A DNA stretch of 64,000 nt from Flavobacteriaceae bacterium. GTDB taxonomy: Bacteria; Bacteroidota; Bacteroidia; Flavobacteriales; Flavobacteriaceae. Location: positions 1-64,000 of the forward strand of contig JANSXF010000013.1 of the NCBI GenBank assembly GCA_024743095.1. Direction: 5' to 3'. The first letter of the stretch is position 1; the number at the start of each line of letters is the position of its first letter. Position numbers and translations under genes: made by a program. Shown piece by piece: positions 1 through 10,600 of the stretch. The notes beneath the pieces are model-generated. The model had not been told where the DNA came from. It saw only the letters and a program-made list of their open reading frames with translations, and made no database searches.

Positions 1-330
1 AGTATTTCACTGACCGACAAAACGAATCTTCGCGACCTTTTTACAAAAACTAAATTTCAATATGACAAAGAACGAAATAGTCTTAATGGGCAAAATTTAT
101 TTAATTTTTAATCCGTCCCAATTTTTATGGGACACTAGTGAGTCAAAATCAGAGATGAAAAATGAATAATCTAGCTTTTTCTAAAATAGGAGAGCTTAAA
201 ATTTGAATTTTCAAACGTTATACTTGCTAGGTATAAAATGTTCCAAAACCTTTTTGTGATCTTGATATAATCATGAATCTTGTTCAAATAAATAGCATTG
301 TACTATTTTTGGGAAAAGTCATAATGCTTT

Positions 331-768
331 ATGCTTTCAAAAAAATCAAAATATGCCATAAAAGCTCTTGTTTTCATTGCCGGGAACAGGGATAAGCAAC
401 CCGTATCGGTCAGGACCATTGCCCATGAAGAGAACATCCCTTTGAAATTTCTGGAATCCATATTGGCCGAGCTCAAGAACGCCCGTGTCCTCAAGAGCAC
501 CAAGGGCAAGTATGGGGGGTATTCGCTGAACAGGTCCCCGGATGAGATTCATATGGCAGAGATAATGCGGCTCTTCGATGGAGCGATTGCCCTTTTACCA
601 TGTGTATCCGAGAACTTCTATGAACGTTGCGAGGAATGCAGTGACGAATTGACCTGCGGCATCAGGCAGGTGGCCATGGAGATCCGAAGACAAACGGTGG
701 CCCAATTGCAAGGGGCTACATTGACCAATATCCTGGAACGCGAGGCACAGCTCGACAAGGGGAGTTGA
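331..768 (+). CDS. Rrf2 family transcriptional regulator
   Basis: 145 aa; N-terminal winged-helix pattern MLSKKSKYAIKALVFIA..VSVRTIAHEENIPLKFLESILAELKNARVLKSTKGKYGGYSL typical of Rrf2/IscR/CymR; Cys residues in the C-terminal half (LPCVSENFYERCEECSDELTCG). Confidence 0.93.
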   Translation: MLSKKSKYAIKALVFIAGNRDKQPVSVRTIAHEENIPLKFLESILAELKNARVLKSTKGKYGGYSLNRSPDEIHMAEIMRLFDGAIALLPCVSENFYERCEECSDELTCGIRQVAMEIRRQTVAQLQGATLTNILEREAQLDKGS

Positions 769-861
769 TTTTTTTATTTTTAATTCCTATTAATTTGGTA
801 GGATTAATATGTTTTATATTTTTGCCTTTAAATCATACCAATCCTATAGGAATAATATATT

Positions 862-3401
862 ATGAAAAACAGACTATACCTTTTGACTTATTTCCCTTTT
901 TTGTGGACCACTTTTTCAAGTGCCCAGCAGGTGCTCAATGGGGCTGTATATGATGCCTCGACATCCGAACCATTGGTCGGTGCAACGGTCCTGGTCCAAA
1001 ATTCCGGTAGCGGTACCATTACCGATACCGAAGGGAGCTTTTCCCTAGAACACGGCGGGGCATACCCCGTTGTGGTGGAAGTATCCTATCTGGGCTACGA
1101 GGCCCAAACGTTCAGGTTGGCCGCTCCACAACTCTTGGAAATATACCTTACCCCCTCCAGCACTTCCCTTAACGAGATTATCGTGACTTCCCGTAGGCGG
1201 AGCGAGGCGGTGCAGGAGGTGCCCATCCCCATTGCGGTCATAGGGGCAAGGGAAATCGACAATTCCGTTTCCTTCAATGTGAACCGTGTAAAGGAACTCG
1301 TGCCATCCGTGCAACTCTATTCCTCCAACCCGCGCAACACCACCCTGAACATCAGGGGACTGGGATCCACCTTTGGGCTGACCAATGATGGTATCGACCC
1401 CGGAGTCGGCTTTTATGTCGACGGGGTCTATTATGCCCGGCCCGCTGCTACGACCCTTCCAAGCAGATCGAGGTGCTCAGGGGGCCACAGGGTACCCTTT
1501 TCGGAAAGAACACGACTGCCGGGACCTTCAACATCACCACTAGGAGGCCGACCTTTACCAATACCCTCAATTTCGAGGAATCCTTCGGCAACTATGGCTT
1601 TGTGCAGACCAAAGGGTCCGTTTCGGGAGCACTGGTAGGGAACATATTGGCGGCAAGGCTGTCCTTTAGCGGTACCCATCGTGACGGGACGATCTATAAC
1701 CAGCGTACCGAAAATTATACGAACACCGTGAGCAACCAAGGCATCAGGGGGCAATTGCTATACCTTCCCGGTGACGGCGTGAGCATCCTGCTCTCAGGCG
1801 ACTATACAAGGCAACGGCCGGATGGGTATGCACAGGTATATGCCGGTACGGCACCTACCCAACGGGCGGATTTCCGCCAGTTTGAGAATATCATCGCAGA
1901 TCTTGGTTACGACCTCCCCAGCCGCAATCCATTCGATCGTGTCATTGACCATGATACCCCATGGAGCTCGGAACAGGATTTCGGCGGCGTATCGCTCAAT
2001 GCTGACATCGAGATGGGGAAGGGCACCCTTACCTCCACCACGGCATGGAGGAGCTGGAAATGGGGTCCCTCCAACGATAGGGACTTTACGGGCCTCTCCG
2101 CCATTGCCCGCTCCCAGGCACCTTCCATCCACCACCAGTATTCCCAGGAGCTTCGTTATGCCGGGGAATTCTCCGACCATCTGAACGGTACATTGGGGGC
2201 ATTTGCCTTTTACCAAAAATTGGATGCTATCGGAGCCCATATCCTTGAAGCGGGCCCCGATCAGTGGCGCTTTGTCCAGAACGACCAAGACCCCCTATGG
2301 GAGACCCCGGGACTTTTGGACGGACTTACCCAAGAGACCAGGCCCGGTTTCCGAAATTTCAGTGGGGCCCTTTTTGGGCAGTTGGATTGGAGCCTGACGG
2401 AAAAGTGGTCACTGTTGCCCGGTTTCCGCATCAACTATGATCAAAAGGAGGTGGACTTTGAAAGGACGGTCACCGGAGGGCTTGAAACGGATGATCAGGA
2501 ACTCATCGCCCTTCAAAATAGGGTATTCACTCCCATTTCCTTCCGGACCGACATCGATGATTGGAACCTATCCGGACAGTTGACACTGGGTTACGATACT
2601 GTGGAAAATCTAAGGTTTTACGGAACCTACTCCCTGGGCTTCAAACCGGTCGGACTGAACCTGGGCGGGATTCCTTCCGAGGATGGGGAGCCCCTTTTGG
2701 AACTGGCCGTGGTAAGGCCGGAAAAAGTGCACCATTTTGAATTGGGCCTCAAATCCGAGCCCTTCACAAATGCCATCCTGAACGTTACGGCCTTCCACAC
2801 GGACATCAAGGACTACCAGACCAATGTGCGCTCGTCCCAATTGGGTGTTACCCGAGGGTATTTGGCCAATGCGGAAAAGGTCAGGGTGCGGGGAGTGGAA
2901 CTGGAGACCTTTTATGAGCATCCCGGATATTTCAGGTTCAATGCATCGGTGGCCTATACCGATGGAGAATATGTATCCTTTACCAATGCACCGGTACCCT
3001 TGGAGGAGACAGGCGGCGGGGATTTTAAGGACATTTCGGGCGAAGTGCTCCCGGGCATATCCAAATGGACGGTCACCGTTGGCTCTGAAATCCATGGAAA
3101 GGGAAACCTGTTCGCAGAAAAAGGGGAGTTCTTTCTCGGGGCCGACCTGTATGGCCGTTCTTCGTTCTCATCGAGCCCCTCGGCCTCTCGTTACCTGAAC
3201 ATTGGCGGATATGCCTTGGTCAACGGCAGGTTGGGCTTCAGGGGCAACAAAAGCTTCTCCATCTTTATCTGGGCCAGGAACCTGTTCAACAAGGACTATT
3301 TCGAACAATTGCTGCCGGCAGGGGGCAATGCTGGACATTATGCAGGAGTGCTCGCAGACCCCGCTACCTATGGTATCACCACACAGTTCAAACTGTTCTG
3401 A
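862..3401 (+). pseudogene. TonB-dependent outer membrane receptor with CarboxypepD_reg-like N-domain, disrupted by a frameshift near 1441-1465
   Basis: ORF 862..1638 gives signal peptide, carboxypeptidase-regulatory domain and plug start up to VDGVYYARPAAT. ORF 1473..3401 continues in another frame with (KQIEV)LRGPQGTLFGKNTTAGTFNITTRRP and a full beta-barrel ending in QFKLF. The two halves join as one receptor after a net 1-nt (mod 3) deletion. Confidence 0.85.
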
Positions 3402-3412
3402 AAAGTTAAAAT

Positions 3413-4450
3413 ATGCAAGCATTATCGAACCTTATCGAAATCGACTCTTTTTGGGGAGTGATGGCCATTCCCTTGTTCCTATCCATGTTCTTGGCCGTGA
3501 ACATGGGAGGTAGTGGTACGGCCCCGGCCTTTTCCGCTGCCTATGGGGCCGGGGTGATCAGAAGGACGGTAATCCCGGCGCTCTTCGGGGTCATGGTGCT
3601 TATTGGGGCGCTGTTGGCGGGCGGGGAAGTCTCCCTTACCTTGGGAAAGGGGCTGTTGGAGCAGTCCCTGTTCACCCCCATGGTCACGTCCATCATATTG
3701 CTGTGCATCGGACTGTCCCTATTGGTGGCCAATCTATTGGGCGTGCCCCAGTCCACGAGCCAGTCCACCGTTCTGGCCATAGCAGGGGCGGCCACGGCAT
3801 TGGACGGCCTGAATACCCAAAAACTTTTCCTGGAGATCTTGTCCACATGGTTCATTTTGCCGTTGGTATCGTTCCTGCTCATGTTGGCCCTGTCCAAATG
3901 GGTGTTTCCCTATTTGAAGGATCGGTTCTTTACGGACAGTTACGACCATTTAAAGGAACACAAGGGGTTGAAGGTGCTTTTGGTGGCCTCATCGCTGTAC
4001 GTGGCCTTTTCCATTGGGGCGAACAATGTGGCCAATGCCGCCGCTCCCATAGCGTCCTTAGCGGTCAATCAGATGGGGGAGACGGATCTGTCCAGGGTCA
4101 TTTTGTATTCCATGCTGTTGACGGCACCTTGTTTTGCCATTGGGAGTTCGTTGTTCGGGCACAAGGTGACCAAGAGGAACGGAAAGGAAATTGTGGACGT
4201 TAACCCTTTTTATGCCTGCGTGATATCGATCTTGGTGGCCAGTCTCTTGCTGATGGCCTCCATGACCAAGGGCATTCCCACATCCTTGGTTCAGTTGAAC
4301 GGCACCGCTTTCATTGCACTGGGCATCACCAAGAACGGATTTAAGGAAACATTTTCGAACCGTACAGTGAAGCGGTTCTTCACCGTATGGGCATTTGCCC
4401 CAATCTTTGCCTTTGGTCTGGCCTTTTTGCTGATCCGCCTATTGATATGA
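3413..4450 (+). CDS. PiT-family inorganic anion (phosphate/sulfate) permease
   Basis: 345 aa polytopic protein; duplicated PiT signatures MGGSGTAPAFSAAYGAGV and SIGANNVANAAAPIASLAVNQ. Confidence 0.88.
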   Translation: MQALSNLIEIDSFWGVMAIPLFLSMFLAVNMGGSGTAPAFSAAYGAGVIRRTVIPALFGVMVLIGALLAGGEVSLTLGKGLLEQSLFTPMVTSIILLCIGLSLLVANLLGVPQSTSQSTVLAIAGAATALDGLNTQKLFLEILSTWFILPLVSFLLMLALSKWVFPYLKDRFFTDSYDHLKEHKGLKVLLVASSLYVAFSIGANNVANAAAPIASLAVNQMGETDLSRVILYSMLLTAPCFAIGSSLFGHKVTKRNGKEIVDVNPFYACVISILVASLLLMASMTKGIPTSLVQLNGTAFIALGITKNGFKETFSNRTVKRFFTVWAFAPIFAFGLAFLLIRLLI

Positions 4451-4468
4451 CCTTGCTTCAAAGACCGC

Positions 4469-4539
4469 CACCCCGTGACTGAGAGGCTAGGTTAAGCTCT
4501 GCAAAAGCTTTTACAGTGGTTCGAATCCACTCGGGGTGC
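4469..4539 (+). tRNA. tRNA-Cys(GCA)
   Basis: Acceptor CACCCCG/CGGGGTG; anticodon arm AAGCT-CTGCAAA-AGCTT (anticodon GCA); T arm AGTGG-TTCGAAT-CCACT. Folded by eye; D arm weak; CCA not encoded. Confidence 0.75.
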
Positions 4540-4558
4540 CTAATAATCGTCGATTCTT

Positions 4559-4588
4559 GAACAGGGAGGTCATGAACAGGGAGGTCAT
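4559..4588. repeat. Perfect 15-bp tandem duplication GAACAGGGAGGTCAT x2
   Basis: Read directly: gaacagggaggtcat gaacagggaggtcat. Confidence 0.9.
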
Positions 4589-4893
4589 TGGAAAGGATGG
4601 CATGGTCGAGGGACCATACGATCGATATAGCGTTGGAATATGTTAAGGCGAGTACGAACATTGTTGAAGTCCTGGTTAACAAGGAAAGGAATTTTATGAC
4701 CAGGGAGATCTTGGAGAAACTGGAACAGGGTCCCTATCATTTTGAGGAAACAATCGAAAGAATAATCAGTTATATTAAAGAGTGCTGGACTTTAAAAGGT
4801 GACACCTCGTTATCACACATTTTTGCCCATTACCAATGGGCAGGACCTTTATGTCCTGTATACCCAATAATTGTCGAATGAAACAAAAATGAG

Positions 4894-5331
4894 GTCATTG
4901 ACCCCAACAAGGGATTGTCGTTGTCCGGATCTGTTGGATGCGGCAAGACCAGTTTGATGCACTTGTTGAATTACTTGGAGCCCCATCAACGGCCCTATAC
5001 CCTTATTCCGATCCGGAACGTAGTGTTTGGCTTTAACCATATTGGATTTAAGACCATTGAAAATTATGGTAACAGCACTATTTTTGTTTTGATGACCTTG
5101 GGGTAGGACTTATGGGCCGGTATTTTGGAAAGGATTGTAACATTCTGGGCGAAATACTGCTTTTCAAGATATGATCTTTTTGTCAACCATGAGATAAGGA
5201 CCTATTGCATGACCAATCTCAATGCCGGGGAACTGGAGGAACGTTATGGGAAACGGGCGCGGAGCCGTATGCGGCAGATGTTCAACTTGGTGGCCTTTGA
5301 TAGAATGAGCAGGGACAAAGAAAGTAAATGA
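4894..5331 (+). pseudogene. Decayed DnaC-like AAA+ ATPase (mobile-element replication-type ATPase remnant)
   Basis: Walker A GSVGCGKTSLMHLLNYLEP, then FGFNHIGFKTIENYG, Walker B FCFDDLGVGLMGRYFGKDCNILGEILL, then RYDLFVNHEIRTYCMTNLNAGELEERYGKRARSRMRQMFNLVAFDRMSRDK, spread over several reading frames. Confidence 0.72.
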
Positions 5332-5707
5332 TCTTAAGGTAAGTATTTTGCGCTACACAAAATAATAAGTAAATATGGTCAACCCTTTTCCCAAACAATT
5401 TTTATGTAGTATGAATGCTTTTCCTTTGTTCGAAAGTAGAATTCCAAGATAATCCCATAGGGTGGTTGGCCATTAAGACGTAAGTCTTCATACGGATATC
5501 CAAAACTGGAAAAAGATCTATTCTACACCGGATAGCCTAGAAGCACCATGAAACGTATCAGAATTTAATTGCCGCTAAGTGGCCATACTCGGCATGTCAC
5601 ATTCCCTTGTATTCCATATAATGGCTGTTGGCAGTCAGAAACAAGGATATAAGGGATATCATTGATTCTTTAGTTAAGCCCATCATCCGGATTCCCTGTT
5701 TTTTAAT

Positions 5708-7330
5708 CTACGTTGGGTTTGTGCTGTCAAGCCTTTTTATATCCATGACCTTACTTTCAAAGACATCTCGAAACTTTGATTTGCTCTTTAATCGGGTCTT
5801 ATAGGAATAAACAGTATTTATCGATACATCCAAAAACTCAGCGACTTGTGCATTATCCTGGATCCCTAACCGATATAGGGCATAAATTCGTAGCTCGGTA
5901 CTGAGCAGGTCTCCTTTTTTTACAAAGACTTTTTCGTTTTCGGGAAATAACCGGTTAATGCTTTCAATGAATGAAGGGAACAACTGCAGGAACACTTCGT
6001 CAAATTGATGAAAAAGTTCATCTCTTTCTTTTTTGGCACTGTACCGTAGCATTACATCAAGAATCTCTTCCGTTTTTTTTGTCCTGACTTTTAAAATAGT
6101 ATTTTTTTGAAGGGCTACCATTTTATTGATCAATTGTGAGGTCGCTTTCAAAAAATAGGTGATGTAGTCCTGTTTTATGGCGTCAGACTCCATTAGGCTT
6201 AAATTCATCTGTTGGAGCCTTTCGTTGCTGTTGGAAATTGCTTTTCTAACCTCTTTTTTGTCTTTCAGCTGCTTAAAAATGACGGCAAGCGAGACGAGAA
6301 TGACAATGGAAAGAAGGGTCAGTAGGACCACGGTGTTTTTGAGACTTTTGTTTTTTTGCTCAAGTTTGTAGAGTTGGGCACTCTCTATAATGGGCAGGAT
6401 AGCGGATATTTGGTTTCTTCTATGTCTGGCATTATAAAGCTCCGCATCTTTAAAGGCTATCCTAACATATTGGTTCGCTTTGTTCAGTTCCCCGTTCTCA
6501 TACAATTGGATGGCCAGATTTCTCAAAGCTGTGTTTTCTTGAATGGAGTGCTCTATATCAGAAATAGCGGCCATGGCAAGATAATCAAGGGCTTTATGGG
6601 GCCTGTTCAATTGACTGTAAACAAAACTAAGGCTGGAAGTGGCCACACCGTACATATCAGGAGAAAGTTCGCGATTTAATAACTCTAGATAAACACGCCT
6701 TGCCCTATCCCAATTTTGTTGCTTCAGCTCTTTGAGTCCTGCGGCTTTTAAAAAGTTATCACTATTCTCTGGCGCACTTTCAAGTGCTTTGTTGAGGAGG
6801 GCAATACCTTTTCGAATATAATTTATTCTAAACCTTTCATCATCGTTGTAATCGGTCAGATCAAAATAGGCCCGTGCCAAATTGTAATAAAAGTCATATT
6901 TATTGGTTGGGTCAAGATGTTTTGTGTTGATGCTGTTCAGGGTGTCAAGGGCCTCTGTAAATAGCCCCGCTGATATAAGGATAAAGCCCTCGTCAATTTT
7001 TGTTTCCGCTATTAAGGAGCTATCCTTTATTTTTTGGGCCAGTGCTTTTGCCTTTTCCAGGTAATAGTAGGCAGAATCGTACCTAAAAGCTCTATAGCCT
7101 TCGTATAGATGAATGTAGGCCCTGTGAATATCCTTTGTACCGGAGCTCAACTCTTTTTTGAGCGCGATTTGTTTTAGACTGTCAAGTTGGGCATGCTTCT
7201 GTTTGGTGTATTTGGTGCGTAGTTCAATAGCCCCGTCCAATGCAGAGATGATACTGTCGTGGCTTGTATTTTGAGCATTTACAACTGTATATAATATACA
7301 TGTTAGCCATATAACAATGTTGGATTTCAT
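5708..7330 (-). CDS. TPR-containing, membrane-anchored DUF6377-type transcriptional regulator (SusR-like role)
   Basis: 540 aa; signal peptide, TPR-like helices, TM segment NTVVLLTLLSIVILVSLAVIF, C-terminal HTH-like LYRLGIQDNAQVAEFLDVSINTVYSYKTRLKSKS; divergent from a SusCD locus. Confidence 0.8.
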   Translation of the reverse strand: MKSNIVIWLTCILYTVVNAQNTSHDSIISALDGAIELRTKYTKQKHAQLDSLKQIALKKELSSGTKDIHRAYIHLYEGYRAFRYDSAYYYLEKAKALAQKIKDSSLIAETKIDEGFILISAGLFTEALDTLNSINTKHLDPTNKYDFYYNLARAYFDLTDYNDDERFRINYIRKGIALLNKALESAPENSDNFLKAAGLKELKQQNWDRARRVYLELLNRELSPDMYGVATSSLSFVYSQLNRPHKALDYLAMAAISDIEHSIQENTALRNLAIQLYENGELNKANQYVRIAFKDAELYNARHRRNQISAILPIIESAQLYKLEQKNKSLKNTVVLLTLLSIVILVSLAVIFKQLKDKKEVRKAISNSNERLQQMNLSLMESDAIKQDYITYFLKATSQLINKMVALQKNTILKVRTKKTEEILDVMLRYSAKKERDELFHQFDEVFLQLFPSFIESINRLFPENEKVFVKKGDLLSTELRIYALYRLGIQDNAQVAEFLDVSINTVYSYKTRLKSKSKFRDVFESKVMDIKRLDSTNPT

Positions 7331-7645
7331 GTCGTTATGATTTTCTAATCACTAAAAATAGTTGTAGTTGATTGTTACTTTCCTAAAAAGAAAGTTGTAA
7401 AATACAATAATCCTCAAAAGTACAGTGTGTATTTTTTTAAAAATAATCTTGATTTTTTTATTTTTGTTATAGTGTTAATATGTTGGTAATCAATATTATG
7501 AATTGATTTTGTAGATGTATTTATATTGATTTTTTACTGATTTTTTTTAATGATTCAAGTTCATTGATAGTTTTGACGGTTGCATATAATATGGAACCTC
7601 ATCTGGCTCTGGGATGAGAGATGAGTTTAAACTAAAGCAAACTAA

Positions 7646-10600
7646 ATGGACAAAAAATTATTAGGAAAATGGGTCGGTCCCTATGTCATGGAGCCAACCT
7701 TGTACTTAGTGGTATTCTTTACCCTAATGTTATGTTTTACAGGTCATGCATCAAGCAAAGATGATTGGGCCTGGCAAAATTCACAAATTCAAATCAGCGG
7801 AAATGTTGTAGATGATCAAGGCGTTCCAATGGCTTTCATAAATGTAGTGGAAGAAGGAACCCAAAATGGCGTTACAACGGATATGGACGGTAATTATTCG
7901 ATTATGGTATCGTCACTTGAAGCTGTTTTGGTTTATTCCAGCATTGGTTTTACTACACAATCCATTCCAGTGGGAAGCAAACGGACAATCAATGTGATCA
8001 TGCAGGAATCTGTTTCCAATCTGGATGAAGTTGTGGTCATAGGTTATGGTACATCCTCCAAGAGGGATGTTTCCGGAGCTGTGGCTACCATATCCGATGA
8101 AGATTTTAATAGTGGGGCCATTACCAATCCGCTGCAACAGATCTCGGGCAAGGCTCCGGGTGTTATAATTAACCAACAAGGGAGTGAACCGGGGTCCACA
8201 CCGAGTATCAGAATTCGCGGAATCGGTTCTTTGATCGGTGGTAACGACCCCTTGGTTGTGGTAAATGGAGTTCAGGGAAATATGGGTCTTTTGGATCAGA
8301 TTCCGCCCAACGAAATTAAATCCATCGACATCTTAAAGGATGCATCTGCCACGGCGGTATATGGTTCCCGAGGTGCTCCGGGTGTCATTATAGTGACCAC
8401 CAAGAACAACAAGAATGGGCAATCTACTTTCGAATATACATCAACTGTTGCAGTTGATGTATTGTCCAATAAACTGGATGTGCTGGATGCCCAACAATGG
8501 TGGGAACAGGCCCAATTGTATGGGGTTCCGGCATCTGCCAATCACGGTTCCACTACGGACTGGTATGATGTATTGACCAAATCCGGGTTTACACAAAACC
8601 ATACCATTTCGTTTGGTGCGGGCACCGATACTTTTAATTACAGAGCTTCCGTGAGTGCTATCTTGCAGGAAGGGGTGGTCGTCAATTCCAAGAACGATAA
8701 GTACATCGCCAGACTTTCTGCCAATCAAAAGGCATTGAACGATCATTTGAACCTTACGATGAATATTAACACGGGTGTCATAGAGACATCGAACAGTATT
8801 CAAAGTATCGGAAGCGTTGGGTTTACATCCAACTTGGTGACCAACTCTTATTTTAAGAGACCCACGGATCCAGTTTTTGATACGGATGGCTCATACTATA
8901 CGGATCCGAACGTTTTTGAATATCTAAACCCATATGCAGTTGCACAAACAACGGTGGATGAGCGGGAGAACAACAATTTGTTCGTGAGCTTGGATGCCGA
9001 TCTGGATCTGTACAAAGGAATCTCTTTGGGATGGTTCGGGAGTTGGAGAAAGACCAATAACACGGTAGGGTTCTATCTTCCCGTAGCTTCAACCGATGCC
9101 AATGCGATCAATCAAAATGGCTTTGCCAATATCAACAACAGCAATGAGGATGAAAAATTGACCAATGTAAGTTTATCCTATAAGAACACTTTTGGCGACC
9201 ATAAAATAGATGCATTGGCCCTTTATGAGTGGCAACAACAGACGTATCAAGGTAATTTTGCCCAAGCTCGCGGGTTTTTCAATGATGAGACCACATACAA
9301 TGCATTACAGGGCGGTGACCTGTCCGATGTGAGGTCGGGTGACATCTCATCCTATAAAAATGACCGTAGTTTGGTCTCTTTTTTGGGAAGGATAAATTAT
9401 ACCCTGTTGGATAAATATCTGATTACCATGAGCTATCGTAGGGATGGTTCCTCGGTTTTTGGTGATGAGAACAAATGGGGGGATTTCCCGGCAGTCTCAT
9501 TGGCTTGGAGGATTGATGAAGAAGGCTTTATGAAGGACGGGATTTTTGATCAATTAAAGCTGCGTGGGGGATATGGAATCACAGGGAACCAGCAAGGCCT
9601 GTTCCCGCAACAGTCCCTATCATTGGTCAGTCCAAGCGGAGTAACCTATTTTGGAGGTACGGAGATAAGCAACTTCCAAATTTCCCAAAATTCCAATGGT
9701 AACCTGAAATGGGAACGCAAAAAACAGGCCAATGTCGGGTTGGATTTTAGTTTGATCGATTACCGCTTAACGGGATCTATAGATGCCTTTACGGCAACAA
9801 CGGACGACCTGTTGTTCAATTATACCGTTCCACAACCACCGTTCCCTTACAATACGATAGCCGCCAATGTGGGAAGTATACGAAACCGCGGTTTGGAAGT
9901 TGCCCTTAGCTATGATTTTATCAGGAACGAGGACATGCAGCTGACCCTTGGCGGTAACCTTTCCTTGCTGGACAATAAGGTGCTCAATCTAAGTGGTGCC
10001 ATCGAGGAAGTGGAATTGAATACCAATTATATTCCATGGGGGACCAATTCGTTCCTGATCGAGGGAGAGGCCATAGGTACGTATTCCATCCTCCAGCATT
10101 CAGGAATCAATGAAGTAGGGGCCGAAACCGTTCAGGATATCAATGGCGATGGCGTTATTGACCAAGGGACCCGAAGCCCTGATAGGGTATTGGAAGGCTC
10201 TGCCCTACCTACGTATAATTTTGCCATCAATCCAACCTTCAGATATAAAAACTTCGATTTTTCCATGTTGTGGAGAGGATCAGGGGGCAATAAGATATAC
10301 AATGGCCTCAAGCAGAACTTAAGTCGTATGGAAAGTTTGGGGAATTCCAATGTTTTGGAAAGCGCTGTTGATTTAGGCCTGTACACCTCACAATATGGTT
10401 CGGACCTATGGTTGGAGGACGGTGATTTTGTACGATTGGAGAATGTGACCGCCGGTTATACTATAAATACCGATAAGCTTGATTATATCAAATCGTTGAG
10501 AATATCGCTTACAGCAAACAATTTGTTGTTGTTTACGGATTACTCGGGTGTAGACCCCGAACTTAATTTTAATGGAGCCAATGGGTTCGGGGGAGATTTT

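Noticed and set aside
1794-2288. 164-aa antisense ORF inside the receptor gene
   Set aside because: Shadow ORF on the opposite strand of a high-coding-potential gene; no domain signal.
3703-4203. 166-aa ORF overlapping the PiT permease in another frame
   Set aside because: Glycine/histidine-rich frame-shifted shadow of the permease; no independent evidence.
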